From contig JAJEQR010000005.1 in NCBI GenBank assembly GCA_020687485.1, positions 51,479 to 115,478 on the forward strand: a stretch of 64,000 nucleotides of DNA, in the 5' to 3' direction. Shown one piece after another: positions 37,846 through 49,510 of the stretch. A model generated the notes under the pieces. It saw nothing but the letters and a program-made list of their open reading frames with translations. It ran no database searches and had not been told where the DNA came from. The position numbers and the translations under genes are program-made. Source of the stretch: Hominifimenecus microfluidus (GTDB taxonomy: Bacteria; Bacillota; Clostridia; Lachnospirales; Lachnospiraceae). The number at the start of each line of letters is the position of its first letter. The first letter of the stretch is position 1.

Positions 37846-38169
37846 TTACCTGTCACCTCCAAATAAGATATCAGCGCCAACCGCACGTTCTACCGACCGC
37901 TTCACATTGCTGATACCGATTCCGTACGTTCCGTCAATTCCCGGGATCGGGATAATCGCCGGAACTCTCATGTCAAAATATTTCGCTACGTCGTCCTGCA
38001 TATCCTTATAGAAACGCTCGGTAATATAGATGATGCCGTAGCCTTCTTTCGCGATCCGGTGCAGGATGTGCGCAGCCTCCGATACATCTTCGCAGGCAAA
38101 GGTCTCCAGGCCAAACGCCTTGAACCCCAGCACACTGGCACTGTCGCCGATTACACCGATTTTAGCCAT
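37846..38169 (-). CDS. V-type ATPase subunit F
   Basis: The 107-residue protein starts MAKIGVIGDSASVLGFKAFGL and ends in a flexible tail, the standard form of subunit F, which binds the D shaft and regulates the rotor. It overlaps the subunit C stop by 8 bp and abuts subunit A. In the Enterococcus scheme this subunit is called NtpG, so no symbol is given. Confidence 0.95.
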   Translation of the reverse strand: MAKIGVIGDSASVLGFKAFGLETFACEDVSEAAHILHRIAKEGYGIIYITERFYKDMQDDVAKYFDMRVPAIIPIPGIDGTYGIGISNVKRSVERAVGADILFGGDR

Positions 38170-39154
38170 AAGTCTCCCTCACTCTCTCCCGAAGCAGACC
38201 TTCGTTAATACCTGCCTTCTTGCCGGCCAGGATAATTCTCGCGCTCTTAATCTCCATCTGCTTCGCTACCGCGTACGCAAGAATCGGCTCAATGCCGAAG
38301 GAGACGTACTTGGCATCCTTCACGTAGCGGATCAGTGCATCATCACAAAGCTTCTCCAGACTGGTAAATCCTCCATTTTCTTTCAGCTCCGTGCTTCCGC
38401 CGTCTGCCGCTTCCGCCAGTGCATAGCCCGACAGGCGGGACGCAAACTGCGTCAGATTCTCCTCATAACCTGCAATGAAAACCTTCTCGCTAATATTGCC
38501 GCCCGGAATAAATACATCACCGAAGAAACTCCACGGCTGATTCATCCGGCGGGCACGGGCGAATGTCTTCAGGTTGATCGTATCAATCAGCAGCCGGACA
38601 TAACCGCGGACGAACTCGCTGCCGGAAGCATCCACCGTCTCGCTGATATCCTCATAACAATACTTATCGCAGATCAGATCCACACTCTGCGGATCCTTCG
38701 TGCGCGCATGGGCATCCAGGCTCTCCTCGATCGCTGCTTTCATATGAGAAGTAAGAGGCATGTAATTGCGTTCCTTCACCAGCACTGCCAGCGTATCCGC
38801 CGGAACCGTACCGCCGCTCATGAGAATCTCCCGTCCGGAGATTCCCAGGAATTCCGCTTTCAGAAGTGTCTTGATATTGTGATAGTCGAACGGGTAACGG
38901 AAGATATTCAGCTCTTCCGCATCCGGCGCGATCGAATGAAGAAATTCATACAGCTTCGTTGTCTCTGCCTCCAGGGCTTTCTCATAAGCCGAAGGAAGAA
39001 TCACTTCGCCTTCCCCGTAACCGGCCTCCTGCAGGACTTTGCAGGCGTCTTCCATGGTTTTCGCGTCGATCATCACCAGCATCTTATCTTTGTTGATCAG
39101 GCTGCGTTCATTTCCCCGCACTCTGGCGCAGGCAAATGTATAATCTGTTCCCAC
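38162..39154 (-). CDS. ntpC: V-type ATPase subunit C (rotor-ring adaptor)
   Basis: The 330-residue helical protein starts with a GTG at 39154 behind GAAAGGAGGAAT and reads MGTDYTFACARVRGNE, typical of the C/d subunit that connects the shaft to the membrane ring. Later segments NIKTLLKAEFLG and LLIDTINLKTFARARR also fit. It lies between subunits E and F. Confidence 0.95.
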   Translation of the reverse strand: MGTDYTFACARVRGNERSLINKDKMLVMIDAKTMEDACKVLQEAGYGEGEVILPSAYEKALEAETTKLYEFLHSIAPDAEELNIFRYPFDYHNIKTLLKAEFLGISGREILMSGGTVPADTLAVLVKERNYMPLTSHMKAAIEESLDAHARTKDPQSVDLICDKYCYEDISETVDASGSEFVRGYVRLLIDTINLKTFARARRMNQPWSFFGDVFIPGGNISEKVFIAGYEENLTQFASRLSGYALAEAADGGSTELKENGGFTSLEKLCDDALIRYVKDAKYVSFGIEPILAYAVAKQMEIKSARIILAGKKAGINEGLLRERVRETYG

Positions 39155-39193
39155 TGGTATTCCTCCTTTCTTCGTCTTTCATTCGGAATCCAT

Positions 39194-39763
39194 TTACGAA
39201 AACAGAGTTTCTGCAATCTGTACCGTAATGTCTTTCTTTACCTGCTCCAGAAGTTTCTCTACAGAGGCATTGATGGACACACAGCCTTGACGCAGGATAA
39301 ATCCGCCCTTGATATTCGCGGTATCCTCCGCAACCACCATGGGGCTTTCCGTCAGTTCCGCCATCAGCTTCCGCTCCAGATTCTTCTTGTCTCTCTCATT
39401 CAGAACAATTTCTCCTACCTGCTTGTAGTAGGGAGCCAGAAGTGAGAGCAGAAACTTCTTGTATTCTTCCTGATCCATGTGAACCAGCTGTTCCGCCGCT
39501 TCGTCGAAAGCGGTTTCGATCATCTCCTGCTTGGCACTGAGACGAAGCTTGCGGGCTTCCAGCTCTGCCACAGACTTGCGGCGCTCTTTCAAAAGAAGAG
39601 CATCCGTCTGTGCCTTCTGCTGCATCGTAAGAGTCTGCATCGCTGCTTCGTCCTTCGCCTTCTGCAGCATGGCATCCCGCTCGGCCTCCGCTTTTGCTTT
39701 CAGAGCAGCAGCCTCATCCTGCGCTTCCTGCAGGATACGTGCCGTAATCTTTTCAACGCTCAT
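39194..39763 (-). CDS. ntpE: V-type ATPase subunit E (peripheral stalk)
   Basis: The 189-residue protein is a long Ala/Lys/Glu-rich N-terminal helix (residues 5-95) followed by a compact C-terminal domain with VVAEDTANIKGGFILRQGCVSINASV, the usual E-subunit ending. It pairs with subunit G/H to form the stator. The order in this operon (K, E, C, F, A, B, D) is canonical. Confidence 0.95.
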   Translation of the reverse strand: MSVEKITARILQEAQDEAAALKAKAEAERDAMLQKAKDEAAMQTLTMQQKAQTDALLLKERRKSVAELEARKLRLSAKQEMIETAFDEAAEQLVHMDQEEYKKFLLSLLAPYYKQVGEIVLNERDKKNLERKLMAELTESPMVVAEDTANIKGGFILRQGCVSINASVEKLLEQVKKDITVQIAETLFS

Positions 39764-39817
39764 ATCTGCAATCCTTTCCTTATAATCTGTGTGCTATTCC
39801 GCCATTTGCCGAAGATT

Positions 39818-42258
<2,441 letters not shown>

Positions 42259-42272
<14 letters not shown>

Positions 42273-42585
42273 TCGACTTCACAACCTTTCCCGTAATGAT
42301 CTCGACTGCCTTCGGAAGTTTTGACTTTGCTTCCGATTTCATTTGGCTGCATTCCTTCTGAACTTCTGCCAAGCTCTTGTCGTAAGCAGCTCCCGCTTCT
42401 GCTTCCGCCTGAGTCAGCGTGGCACGATAATCATCGGCTGCCTGTTTTCTGGCTGCCTCTAACAGCTCTTCCGCCTGCTTCTTTCCCTGGTCGAAAATCT
42501 GCCTGGCATCCGCCTGTGCCTGTCTCCGGATAGAAACGGCCTCTTCTTCGCATTCCGAAATCCGTTTCATGCTTTCGATTGACAT
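42259..42585 (-). CDS. V-type ATPase subunit G/H (peripheral stalk helix)
   Basis: From ATG 42585 the 108-residue protein is a single long charged helix rich in Ala, Gln and Glu (SIRRQAQADARQIFDQGKKQ), the form of the AhaH/G subunit that pairs with subunit E. GGAGGGGAG lies directly before this ATG. It is the first gene of the nine-gene operon, about 160 bp downstream of a clear promoter. Confidence 0.88.
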
Positions 42586-42742
42586 ACACTCCCCTCCATT
42601 CATTCAGATTTTATGATTTCCTGGAAATTTTCTAAAAAGTCTCTTTTTTATTGTTTCGCAAATTGCTGAAAATTATGTAAATTGCAGTTGTCTTTTGCAT
42701 AATTCCAAGTGGATGAGACGTAATTTCCAAAAACATATCTTG

Positions 42743-42771
42743 ATTCTACACTATAAAATCTTTTTTTTCAA
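42743..42771 (-). promoter_or_regulatory. Promoter of the V-ATPase operon
   Basis: TTGAAA (42766-42771) and TAGAAT (42743-42748) are separated by 17 bp on the minus strand. The surrounding 42604-42875 is AT-rich and contains no gene; the leader to the first start codon is about 150 nt. Confidence 0.75.
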
Positions 42772-42875
42772 TAGTGAAATTGCCTTTTTTGACGAATTTT
42801 TGACAATGTTTCGGCATTGATACATTTTTTCGTCCGGTGTGATCTTCCGTTAACACTTCGGACATATTGTATACC

Positions 42876-42919
42876 AAAAATCCCGGATAAAGCTTTTTAC
42901 TTCTTCATCCGGGATTTTT
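42876..42919 (-). terminator. Terminator behind adhE
   Basis: AAAAATCCCGGAT pairs with ATCCGGGATTTTT over 13 bp, and the T run completes a minus-strand rho-independent terminator 42 bp after the adhE stop. Confidence 0.85.
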
Positions 42920-42961
42920 CAACGTTTACTGTTCGCCTTATAATTCTCCGTTTTTGCTCTC

Positions 42962-45649
42962 TTACTTTCCGTAATAGGCTTTACGATAGATCTCTTTCAG
43001 CTCACTGATGAGAGGATATCTGGGATTAGCACCCGTGCACTGATCATCAAAGGCCTGTTCCGACATCTCATCCAGAGTTGCCAGGAAATCCTGCTCCGTA
43101 ACGCCATAGTCAGCGATCGTCTTCTTGATTCCAATCTTCTCCTTCAGATCCTCCAGAGCCTGAATCAGGTTCTCGAATACTTCCTGATCATCCTTACCGG
43201 TAATTCCTGCGAAGCGCGCCGCCTCCACATAACGCTCAAAAGCATGCGGATACTTGTACTGCGGAAAGGTTCCCATCTTGGCCGGAGCCGGTTCTGCATT
43301 ATAGTGGATCACATCGGTCAGAACCAGCGCATTTGCCACGCCGTGAGGCAAATGATGGAAAGCGCCCAGCTTATGCGCCAGCGAATGATTCACGCCCAGG
43401 AACGCATTCGCGAATGCCATACCTGCGATGCAGGAAGCATGCGCCATCTTCTCTCTGGCTTCCGGGTCGGCTGCGCCGTTCTCATAGGCACGCGGCAGAT
43501 AGTCGAAGACCAGTTTGATCGCCTTCAGCGCCAGGCCATCGGTAAAATCCGACGCCATGACCGATACATAAGCCTCCAGCGCATGTGTCATAACATCGAT
43601 TCCGGCTGCACTTGTCAGCCCCTTCGGCATCTCCATCATATTGTCCACATCCACAATCGCCATATTCGGGAGAAGCTCATAATCCGCCAGCGGCCACTTC
43701 TTTCCGGTCACATCATCAGTGATAACCGCAAAAGGAGTTACCTCCGAACCGCTACCTGCCGTTGTGGGGATCGCTACAAAGTAAGCTTTTTCTCCCATCT
43801 TGGGGAACTTGTATATTCTCTTTCGGATATCCATGAAATCCATGGCCATATCCTCGAAGTCAACCTCCGGATGCTCATACATCACCCACATAATCTTCGC
43901 CGCATCCATCGGCGAGCCGCCGCCCATGGCAATGATGGTATCCGGAGCAAACTGTCTCATCTGCTCTACACCGGCCTTTGCGCACTTCAGACTCGGATCG
44001 GGCTCTACATCGTAAAAGCAGGTGTAGGCAATTCCCATCTGATCCAGCTTATCCATCACCGGCTTCACATATCCATTCTTATACAAATGTCTGCCGGTCA
44101 CAATAAACGCTCGCTTTTTATTCATCAGCGTGCCCAGCTCATCCAGCGCTGCAGACATGCAGCCTCTCTTAAAGTAAACCTTTTCCGGAGTCCGCAGCCA
44201 TAGCATATTTTCTCTCCTTTCCGCAACCGTCTTGATGTTAAGAAGATGACGCACACCTACGTTCTCGGAAATGGAATTGCCGCCCCAGGAACCGCAGCCA
44301 AGTGTCAGGGAGGGAGTCAGTCGGAAATTATAAATATCTCCAATGCCGCCCTGTGCCGAAGGCATATTTACCAGGATACGGCAAGTCTTCATCGCCGCCT
44401 GATGCTTCGCCATCTTCTGACGTCCTTCCTCTGTTCCTGTATTCACATAGAGAGCGGAAGTATGTCCCAGGCCGCCGTCCTGAACCAGCTGAACCGCCTT
44501 ATTCAGAGCGTCATCGAAATCTGCGGCGCGGTACATAGCCAGAACCGGAGAAAGCTTCTCATGAGCAAAGGGTTCCGAAACATCTACGGACTCGGTCTCG
44601 CCGATCAGCACCTTCGTATCCGCCGGAACTTCCACTCCCGCCATCTTCGCGATCGTTACCGCAGACTGACCGACGATTGCCGCATTAACAGTGCCCGCCT
44701 GTGTCAGAAGAATCGAACCCAGCTTCTCCTTCTCTTCCCTGGTCAGGAAATAGCATTTTCTCCGTCCGAATTCCTGCTTCGCCTTATCATAGATAGCATC
44801 CGGTACAATTACGGACTGCTCGGAAGCGCAGATCATGCCGTTGTCAAAGGTCTTGGAATGGATAATGGAATTCACTGCCATCAGAATATCCGCAGAGTCA
44901 TCAATGATTGCAGGTACATTGCCGGGGCCTACGCCGAGAGCCGGGCGGCCGGAAGAATATGCCGAAGTTACCATGGCGGGACCGCCGGTAGCAAGAATCG
45001 TATCCGCTGCATGCATCAGTTCGTTAGTCAACTCAATCGTAGGCTCGTCCACCCAGGAAATGATTCCTTCCGGAGCGCCTGCCTTCACAGCTGCGTCCAG
45101 CACTACCTTCGCAGCTGCAATGGTGCTTGCCTTTGCACGCGGATGGGGAGAAATGATAATTGCATTTCTGGTTTTCAATGCAATCAGTGATTTGAAAATC
45201 GCAGTAGAAGTCGGGTTTGTCGTTGGAATAACTGCCGCAATTACACCAAGCGGTTCCGCAATCTTCTTATAACCGAATGCAGGATCTTCCTCGATCACGC
45301 CGCAGGTCTTCTCCTCCCGATATTTGTTGTAAATATATTCCGATGCGTAATGGTTCTTAATTACCTTGTCTTCCAGGACACCCATACCGGTCTCTTCCAC
45401 CGCCATCTTCGCCAGCGGAACACGCTGATGATTCGCCGCCATCGCAGCCTCATAAAAGATACGGTCTACCTGCTCCTGCGTGTAGCTGGCAAACTTCTGC
45501 TGCGCTTCTCTCATCTGCGTCAGTCTTGCCTTCAGCTTATCTACGCTGTCAATTTTACCATCTGCAGAAAACTCCTTCACTGCCTCTGCCGGGGTTTCTG
45601 CTGTGTTCTGCACTACCTCTTCCGCTTTTGCCTCCGCGTTCCTTGCCAT
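42962..45649 (-). CDS. adhE: Bifunctional acetaldehyde-CoA dehydrogenase / iron alcohol dehydrogenase
   Basis: AdhE reduces acetyl-CoA to ethanol in two NADH-dependent steps and assembles into spirosomes. The 895-residue chain has an ALDH-like N-terminal half with the active cysteine in FDNGMICASEQSV (about residue 270) and a C-terminal iron-ADH half with GGGSPMDAAK and the metal-histidine region NHSLAHKLGAFHHLPHGVANA. A 40-residue N-terminal Ala/Glu-rich extension precedes the usual start, and AAAGGAG lies before ATG 45649. An overlapping inverted repeat suggests redox or metabolite control. Confidence 0.97.
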   Translation of the reverse strand: MARNAEAKAEEVVQNTAETPAEAVKEFSADGKIDSVDKLKARLTQMREAQQKFASYTQEQVDRIFYEAAMAANHQRVPLAKMAVEETGMGVLEDKVIKNHYASEYIYNKYREEKTCGVIEEDPAFGYKKIAEPLGVIAAVIPTTNPTSTAIFKSLIALKTRNAIIISPHPRAKASTIAAAKVVLDAAVKAGAPEGIISWVDEPTIELTNELMHAADTILATGGPAMVTSAYSSGRPALGVGPGNVPAIIDDSADILMAVNSIIHSKTFDNGMICASEQSVIVPDAIYDKAKQEFGRRKCYFLTREEKEKLGSILLTQAGTVNAAIVGQSAVTIAKMAGVEVPADTKVLIGETESVDVSEPFAHEKLSPVLAMYRAADFDDALNKAVQLVQDGGLGHTSALYVNTGTEEGRQKMAKHQAAMKTCRILVNMPSAQGGIGDIYNFRLTPSLTLGCGSWGGNSISENVGVRHLLNIKTVAERRENMLWLRTPEKVYFKRGCMSAALDELGTLMNKKRAFIVTGRHLYKNGYVKPVMDKLDQMGIAYTCFYDVEPDPSLKCAKAGVEQMRQFAPDTIIAMGGGSPMDAAKIMWVMYEHPEVDFEDMAMDFMDIRKRIYKFPKMGEKAYFVAIPTTAGSGSEVTPFAVITDDVTGKKWPLADYELLPNMAIVDVDNMMEMPKGLTSAAGIDVMTHALEAYVSVMASDFTDGLALKAIKLVFDYLPRAYENGAADPEAREKMAHASCIAGMAFANAFLGVNHSLAHKLGAFHHLPHGVANALVLTDVIHYNAEPAPAKMGTFPQYKYPHAFERYVEAARFAGITGKDDQEVFENLIQALEDLKEKIGIKKTIADYGVTEQDFLATLDEMSEQAFDDQCTGANPRYPLISELKEIYRKAYYGK

Positions 45650-45687
45650 GTTTGTCTCCTTTGATGTGTGAAATTTATTGTTTGTTT

Positions 45688-45738
45688 TTTAACGAACGAT
45701 TACGTTAAATATATATCATATTATTTTTCTTTTGTCAA
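45688..45738 (-). promoter_or_regulatory. adhE promoter with an operator-like inverted repeat
   Basis: TTGACA (45733-45738) and TATATA (45710-45715) are 17 bp apart on the minus strand. Directly downstream, over the expected start site, is a perfect inverted repeat TTTAACG-N8-CGTTAAA (45688-45709). Placement suits a repressor. It does not match the usual Rex consensus exactly. Confidence 0.7.
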
Positions 45739-45837
45739 TTGTTTTTTTAATTTTATAATAAATTTTTTTGTTCTTTCTAGTATATAAAAATAGTTAAACT
45801 TTATTGTTTTATGTCAAATATATTGTTTTCCGAAATA

Positions 45838-45887
45838 AAAAAAGTTCCGGTTCGAAAACATTGAAATGTTTTCGAACCGGAACTTTT
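45838..45887 (-). terminator. Terminator behind aspS
   Basis: A perfect 23-bp stem with a 2-nt spacer (45840-45862 and 45865-45887; includes GTTCCGGTTCG and CGAACCGGAAC) ends in TTTTTTT on the minus strand. It separates hisS-aspS from adhE. Confidence 0.85.
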
Positions 45888-45929
45888 CGGATTTCTGTCT
45901 TTATCTTGTTATCTGCTGCTTATTCAGCT

Positions 45930-47741
45930 TTACTGTTCTTTCTTCTCGTCGCCAACGATATGGATCGCCAGAGAGAGTTCATCCAGCTGCTTCTGGTCTA
46001 CAGCGTCCGGAGCCTGCGTCATCAGACAGGAAGCGTCCTTCGCCTTCGGGAATGCGATCACCTCACGGATACTGTCCGCACCGGCCATCAGCATTGCCAG
46101 ACGATCCAGACCGTAAGCCAGTCCGCCGTGAGGGGGAACTCCGTACTTGAACGCGTCTAACAGGAAGCCGAAACGCTCATGCGCCTGCTCCTTCGTGAAG
46201 CCGAGAACCTCGAACATCTTCTCCTGGATATGCTCCTGATGGATACGGATGCTGCCGCCGCCGATCTCGTTGCCGTTGAGCACGATATCGTAAGCCTTCG
46301 CGCGCACGCGTCCGGGGTCGCTGTCCAGATACTGCAGATCCTCTTCCATCGGCATGGTGAAAGGATGGTGCATCGCTACGAAGCGTCCCTGCTCCTCGGA
46401 GTACTCCAGCAGCGGGAATTCGGTAACCCACAGGAACTGGAAATCGTCCTTGCGCACCAGATCCAGCTGCTTCGCCATCTCCAGACGCAGGCTGCCCAGT
46501 ACGTTAAATACGATGCTGTCCTTATCTGCCGCGAAGAGCAGCAGGTCGCCGTGCTCACCTTCCATCGCGGATACCAGAGCGTCCATCTCCTCCGGCTTCA
46601 TGAACTTCGCGAACGAAGACTTGTGAGCGCCGCCTTCACCCATGCCTACGCATACGTAAGCAAGGCCCTTCGCGCCCATGCCCTTCGCCATATCCACGAG
46701 AGCGTCAATCTTCTTTCTGGCCATGCCGCCCTGACCCTTGACATTGATACCGCGCACACTGCCGCCGTTCGCCAGAGCGCCGGTAAATACGCCGAAGCCG
46801 CAGTCCTTTACTACTTCCGATACATTGTGAAGCTCCATGCCGAAGCGAACATCCGGCTTATCGGAGCCGTAGCGGTCCATCGCCTCACGGTAAGGCATCC
46901 GGCGAATCGGGAGCTGTACATCCACGTTCAGAACTTCCTTGAAGAGATGCTGCAAGAGACGCTCATTGATGCTCATAACATCTTCTTCCGTTACGAAGGA
47001 AAGCTCCATATCCATCTGCGTAAAGTCAGGCTGACGGTCGGCACGCAGATCCTCGTCGCGGAAGCAGCGGGCGATCTGGAAGTAACGATCGTAGCCTGCG
47101 CACATCAGCAGCTGCTTAAACAGCTGTGGAGACTGCGGAAGCGCATAGAAAGTGCCGGGATGCAAACGGCTGGGGACCAGATAGTCTCTGGCGCCCTCAG
47201 GCGTGCTCTTGGTCAGCATAGGGGTCTCGATCTCCAGGAAACCTTCATTCGCCATGAAATTGCGGGACAGGGTTGCCACGCGGCTGCGAAGCATCAGATT
47301 GCGCTGCAGATCCGGACGGCGCAGATCCAGATAACGGTACTGCAGACGCAGTTCCTCTCTGGTGTTAATGCCTTCCTCAATCGGGAAGGGCGGAGTCTCC
47401 GCTTCAGAAAGCACGCGAAGTACATCCACGCGAATTTCGATATCGCCGGTCTTCAGATTCTCATTCACCGCACCGGAACGCTTCTCTACCTTACCGGAAG
47501 CCGCAATTACGAATTCACTGCGGAGACCGTATGCCTTGGAGAAATCCTCCTCCGAAAGATCGTTCTGGTCAAAGATCAGCTGCAGCAGGCCAGTACGATC
47601 GCGCAGATCTACGAAGATCATACCGCCCAGATTTCTTCTTTTCTGTACCCATCCCATTACGGTGACGTATTCACCGATATTGGCATTTGAGAGCTCGGTA
47701 CACCGGTGGGTACGGTGCATGCCCTGCATGGATTCTGCCAT
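45930..47741 (-). CDS. aspS: Aspartyl-tRNA synthetase, bacterial type
   Basis: The 603-residue class II synthetase has an OB-fold anticodon domain (VTVMGWVQKRRNLGGMIFVDLRD), motif 2 (FRDEDLRADRQPDFTQMDME), the bacterial GAD insertion (about 290-420) and motif 3 (GLDRLAM). TAGGAGGA precedes ATG 47741. It is paired with hisS as in many Firmicutes. A 9-bp GC-rich hairpin lies in the 74-bp gap to hisS. Confidence 0.98.
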   Translation of the reverse strand: MAESMQGMHRTHRCTELSNANIGEYVTVMGWVQKRRNLGGMIFVDLRDRTGLLQLIFDQNDLSEEDFSKAYGLRSEFVIAASGKVEKRSGAVNENLKTGDIEIRVDVLRVLSEAETPPFPIEEGINTREELRLQYRYLDLRRPDLQRNLMLRSRVATLSRNFMANEGFLEIETPMLTKSTPEGARDYLVPSRLHPGTFYALPQSPQLFKQLLMCAGYDRYFQIARCFRDEDLRADRQPDFTQMDMELSFVTEEDVMSINERLLQHLFKEVLNVDVQLPIRRMPYREAMDRYGSDKPDVRFGMELHNVSEVVKDCGFGVFTGALANGGSVRGINVKGQGGMARKKIDALVDMAKGMGAKGLAYVCVGMGEGGAHKSSFAKFMKPEEMDALVSAMEGEHGDLLLFAADKDSIVFNVLGSLRLEMAKQLDLVRKDDFQFLWVTEFPLLEYSEEQGRFVAMHHPFTMPMEEDLQYLDSDPGRVRAKAYDIVLNGNEIGGGSIRIHQEHIQEKMFEVLGFTKEQAHERFGFLLDAFKYGVPPHGGLAYGLDRLAMLMAGADSIREVIAFPKAKDASCLMTQAPDAVDQKQLDELSLAIHIVGDEKKEQ

Positions 47742-47764
47742 GACTGTTTCCTCCTAAAATCTCT

Positions 47765-47793
47765 GCGCCTGCATTTTCTGCATCTGCAGGCGC
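47765..47793 (-). other. Hairpin between hisS and aspS
   Basis: GCGCCTGCA pairs perfectly with TGCAGGCGC, followed by AGAGATTTT just before the aspS ribosome site. The T run is weak, so it is more likely an RNA processing or partial attenuation site than a full terminator. Confidence 0.5.
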
Positions 47794-47815
47794 TTTGTAT
47801 TTGATTTATCGTAAA

Positions 47816-49078
47816 TTATTCTCCCAGAGGCTTTACATAGAATTCTTTGAATTCCGTGTATCCCTCTGCTGTCAGCTGTTCCTTCTGGAACTTCTTGTTC
47901 TTCGCCATCACCGCGATCAGAACCGGCGTTCCCTGCTCACGCTCGGCCTGTGCCTCCTTCATGATCTCACACATGCGGTCCGTCGGCATGTTCTTCTCCA
48001 GAAGGTACGCCTTCTTATTCGCCGCGCCAGGAACCTGGAAGCCCTGATCCATCAGAATGGTGATGATACGCTCGAAACCAATGGAAAAGCCACAGGCCGG
48101 GGTCTTCATATTCGTGAACTTGCCTACCATCTCATCGTAGCGTCCGCCGCCGCCGGCAGAGCAGCCAAGGCCCGCAATCTCGATCTCGAAGATCGTGCCG
48201 GTATAGTAGGACATACCGCGAACCAGCGTGGGATCGAACTTCAGGTTAAAGGGAGTCGTGCTTGTCGTGCGCACACTGTTCACGATCTCGGAGAGATTCT
48301 CCGCCGCGCCAGGCTCCATGACATCCTTCAGAGCTTCACCCAGATAGGAAATGCCATCCTCCTGCGTTTTCAGTGCCTCGAACAGGGACAGGTATTTATC
48401 AACAGATTCCTGCGCGAATCCGCTCTCCACAAGTTCAGCCGCCACGCCATCCATACCGATCTTATCCATCTTATCCAGGATAATGAAGACCTTATCATAG
48501 GAATCCTCCGGGAAACCGCTGTAGGCGGCCATCGCCTTCAGGATACGGCGGTCATTGATATGAACCGTGAAACCTTCAAAACCGATCTTGCCAAGCAGCG
48601 TCGTCGTCGCAAGGATCAGCTCGATCTCCGCCAGATTGCCAGCTTCGCCAAGAATATCAATATCGCACTGATAGAATTGACGGAATCGTCCCTTCTGAGG
48701 GCGGTCGGCACGGAATACCGGGCCGATCTGCAGCGCCTTGAAGGGCTTCGGCAGCTCATTCACATGGTTGGAGTAGTAACGAACCAGCGGAACCGTCAGG
48801 TCGTAGCGCAGGCCGCTGTCCGCCAGATCTTCTTCGCAGGTCGCGGTCTGCAGGTTGAACTTCTCACCGCGCTTCATGATCTTAAAAATCAGCTTCTCGT
48901 TATCGCCGCCCTGCTTGCTGGTCAGGTTCGGAAGATTCTCCACAACGGGAGTCTCAATCGGCGTAAAGCCGAAGCTCTTATAGGTTTCTTTAATGAGTCC
49001 GATCAGGTAATCCCGGATCTGCATCTCCTGAGGCAGAATATCCTTCATACCGGTCACAGGCTTTTTCGTTAATGCCAT
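47816..49078 (-). CDS. hisS: Histidyl-tRNA synthetase
   Basis: From ATG 49078 (MALTKKPVTGMKDILPQEM) the protein has 420 residues with class II motifs, the histidine-A boxes LVRGMSYYTGTIFEIE and SAGGGGRYDEMV, and a C-terminal anticodon domain. GGAG lies 8 nt before this start. The open frame runs on to 49408, but that part is the structured leader and promoter and is not protein-coding. It leads the hisS-aspS pair. Confidence 0.97.
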   Translation of the reverse strand: MALTKKPVTGMKDILPQEMQIRDYLIGLIKETYKSFGFTPIETPVVENLPNLTSKQGGDNEKLIFKIMKRGEKFNLQTATCEEDLADSGLRYDLTVPLVRYYSNHVNELPKPFKALQIGPVFRADRPQKGRFRQFYQCDIDILGEAGNLAEIELILATTTLLGKIGFEGFTVHINDRRILKAMAAYSGFPEDSYDKVFIILDKMDKIGMDGVAAELVESGFAQESVDKYLSLFEALKTQEDGISYLGEALKDVMEPGAAENLSEIVNSVRTTSTTPFNLKFDPTLVRGMSYYTGTIFEIEIAGLGCSAGGGGRYDEMVGKFTNMKTPACGFSIGFERIITILMDQGFQVPGAANKKAYLLEKNMPTDRMCEIMKEAQAEREQGTPVLIAVMAKNKKFQKEQLTAEGYTEFKEFYVKPLGE

Positions 49079-49105
49079 ATCTCTATCTCCTTTTCTCTGG
49101 CAGTT

Positions 49106-49211
49106 AATGCAAGAAAACACCACCGGCCCGATTCGACCGATGGTTCGATGATCCAGCCGGAACTGGTGCAGCAAATCCGGGCGTTCGCCTGACTCTGATT
49201 CGCTGCATTTG
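49106..49211 (-). ncRNA. Structured leader RNA of hisS, not a T-box
   Basis: Between the promoter and hisS is a roughly 130-nt leader with two stems: GCAGC/GCTGC with an inner GGCG/CGCC (49168-49206), and ACCA plus CCGGC pairing with GCCGG plus TGGT (49119-49127 and 49156-49167). An alternative AATGCA/TGCATT pairing (49204-49209 with 49106-49111) clashes with the first stem. The T-box consensus (AGGGTGGnACCGCG) is not present. The function is unknown; a binding site for the synthetase or a histidine-related regulator is an inference. Confidence 0.55.
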
Positions 49212-49217
49212 GTTTTT

Positions 49218-49246
49218 ATTATAGAATAATCCGGTATTTTTGTAAA
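49218..49246 (-). promoter_or_regulatory. hisS-aspS promoter
   Basis: TTTACA (49241-49246) and TATAAT (49218-49223) are 17 bp apart on the minus strand; transcription should begin near 49211, directly at the structured leader. Confidence 0.8.
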
Positions 49247-49317
49247 GAATATCTTCGATAAGTTTTTCGCTGATCCGCAGAATTTACAACTCCTGTAAAA
49301 TTCGCCTACAGAACCGC

Positions 49318-49346
49318 TTGATATTTTCCCTTTTTCGACATATAAT
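49318..49346 (+). promoter_or_regulatory. Plus-strand promoter, now stranded by the IS110 insertion
   Basis: TTGATA (49318-49323) and TATAAT (49341-49346) are 17 bp apart. It reads away from hisS toward the IS110 element. The only gene it could have served before the insertion is the DUF4214 gene at 51078. Confidence 0.75.
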
Positions 49347-49426
49347 GAAAGAACAGAATCAGACATAAATAGTTGCTTAAACATCAAGAACATTTCTTTT
49401 ATTTCCAAGTCTCAAAGGAGGAAAGA

Positions 49427-49474
49427 GTGAAAAATAAAGTGGATTTTTGGGCGCACTTGTATAAGGGTTCGTAA
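49427..49474 (+). CDS. Short open frame with a strong ribosome site, cut by IS110
   Basis: AAAGGAGG lies 6 nt before a GTG that opens a 15-codon frame (VKNKVDFWAHLYKGS) which runs into the IS110 end. If the element is removed at the shared ACTTGT, the frame would read VKNKVDFWAHLFVP and stop at 51051, 26 nt before the DUF4214 start. It may be a leader peptide or a decayed gene start. No homologue is recognised. Confidence 0.35.
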   Translation: MKNKVDFWAHLYKGS

Positions 49475-49510
49475 AACCCCGTTTTTACAAGTATAGAAAG
49501 CAGAATAATG

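Noticed and set aside
45688..45709. Rex-binding site at adhE
   Set aside because: The palindrome does not match TTGTTAA-N4-TTAACAA closely enough to name the regulator.
49079..49211. T-box riboswitch upstream of hisS
   Set aside because: The leader is too short and lacks the T-box consensus, a specifier-type stem I and a terminator.
49079..49408. N-terminal extension of hisS
   Set aside because: It overlaps the promoter and leader RNA and has no synthetase similarity.
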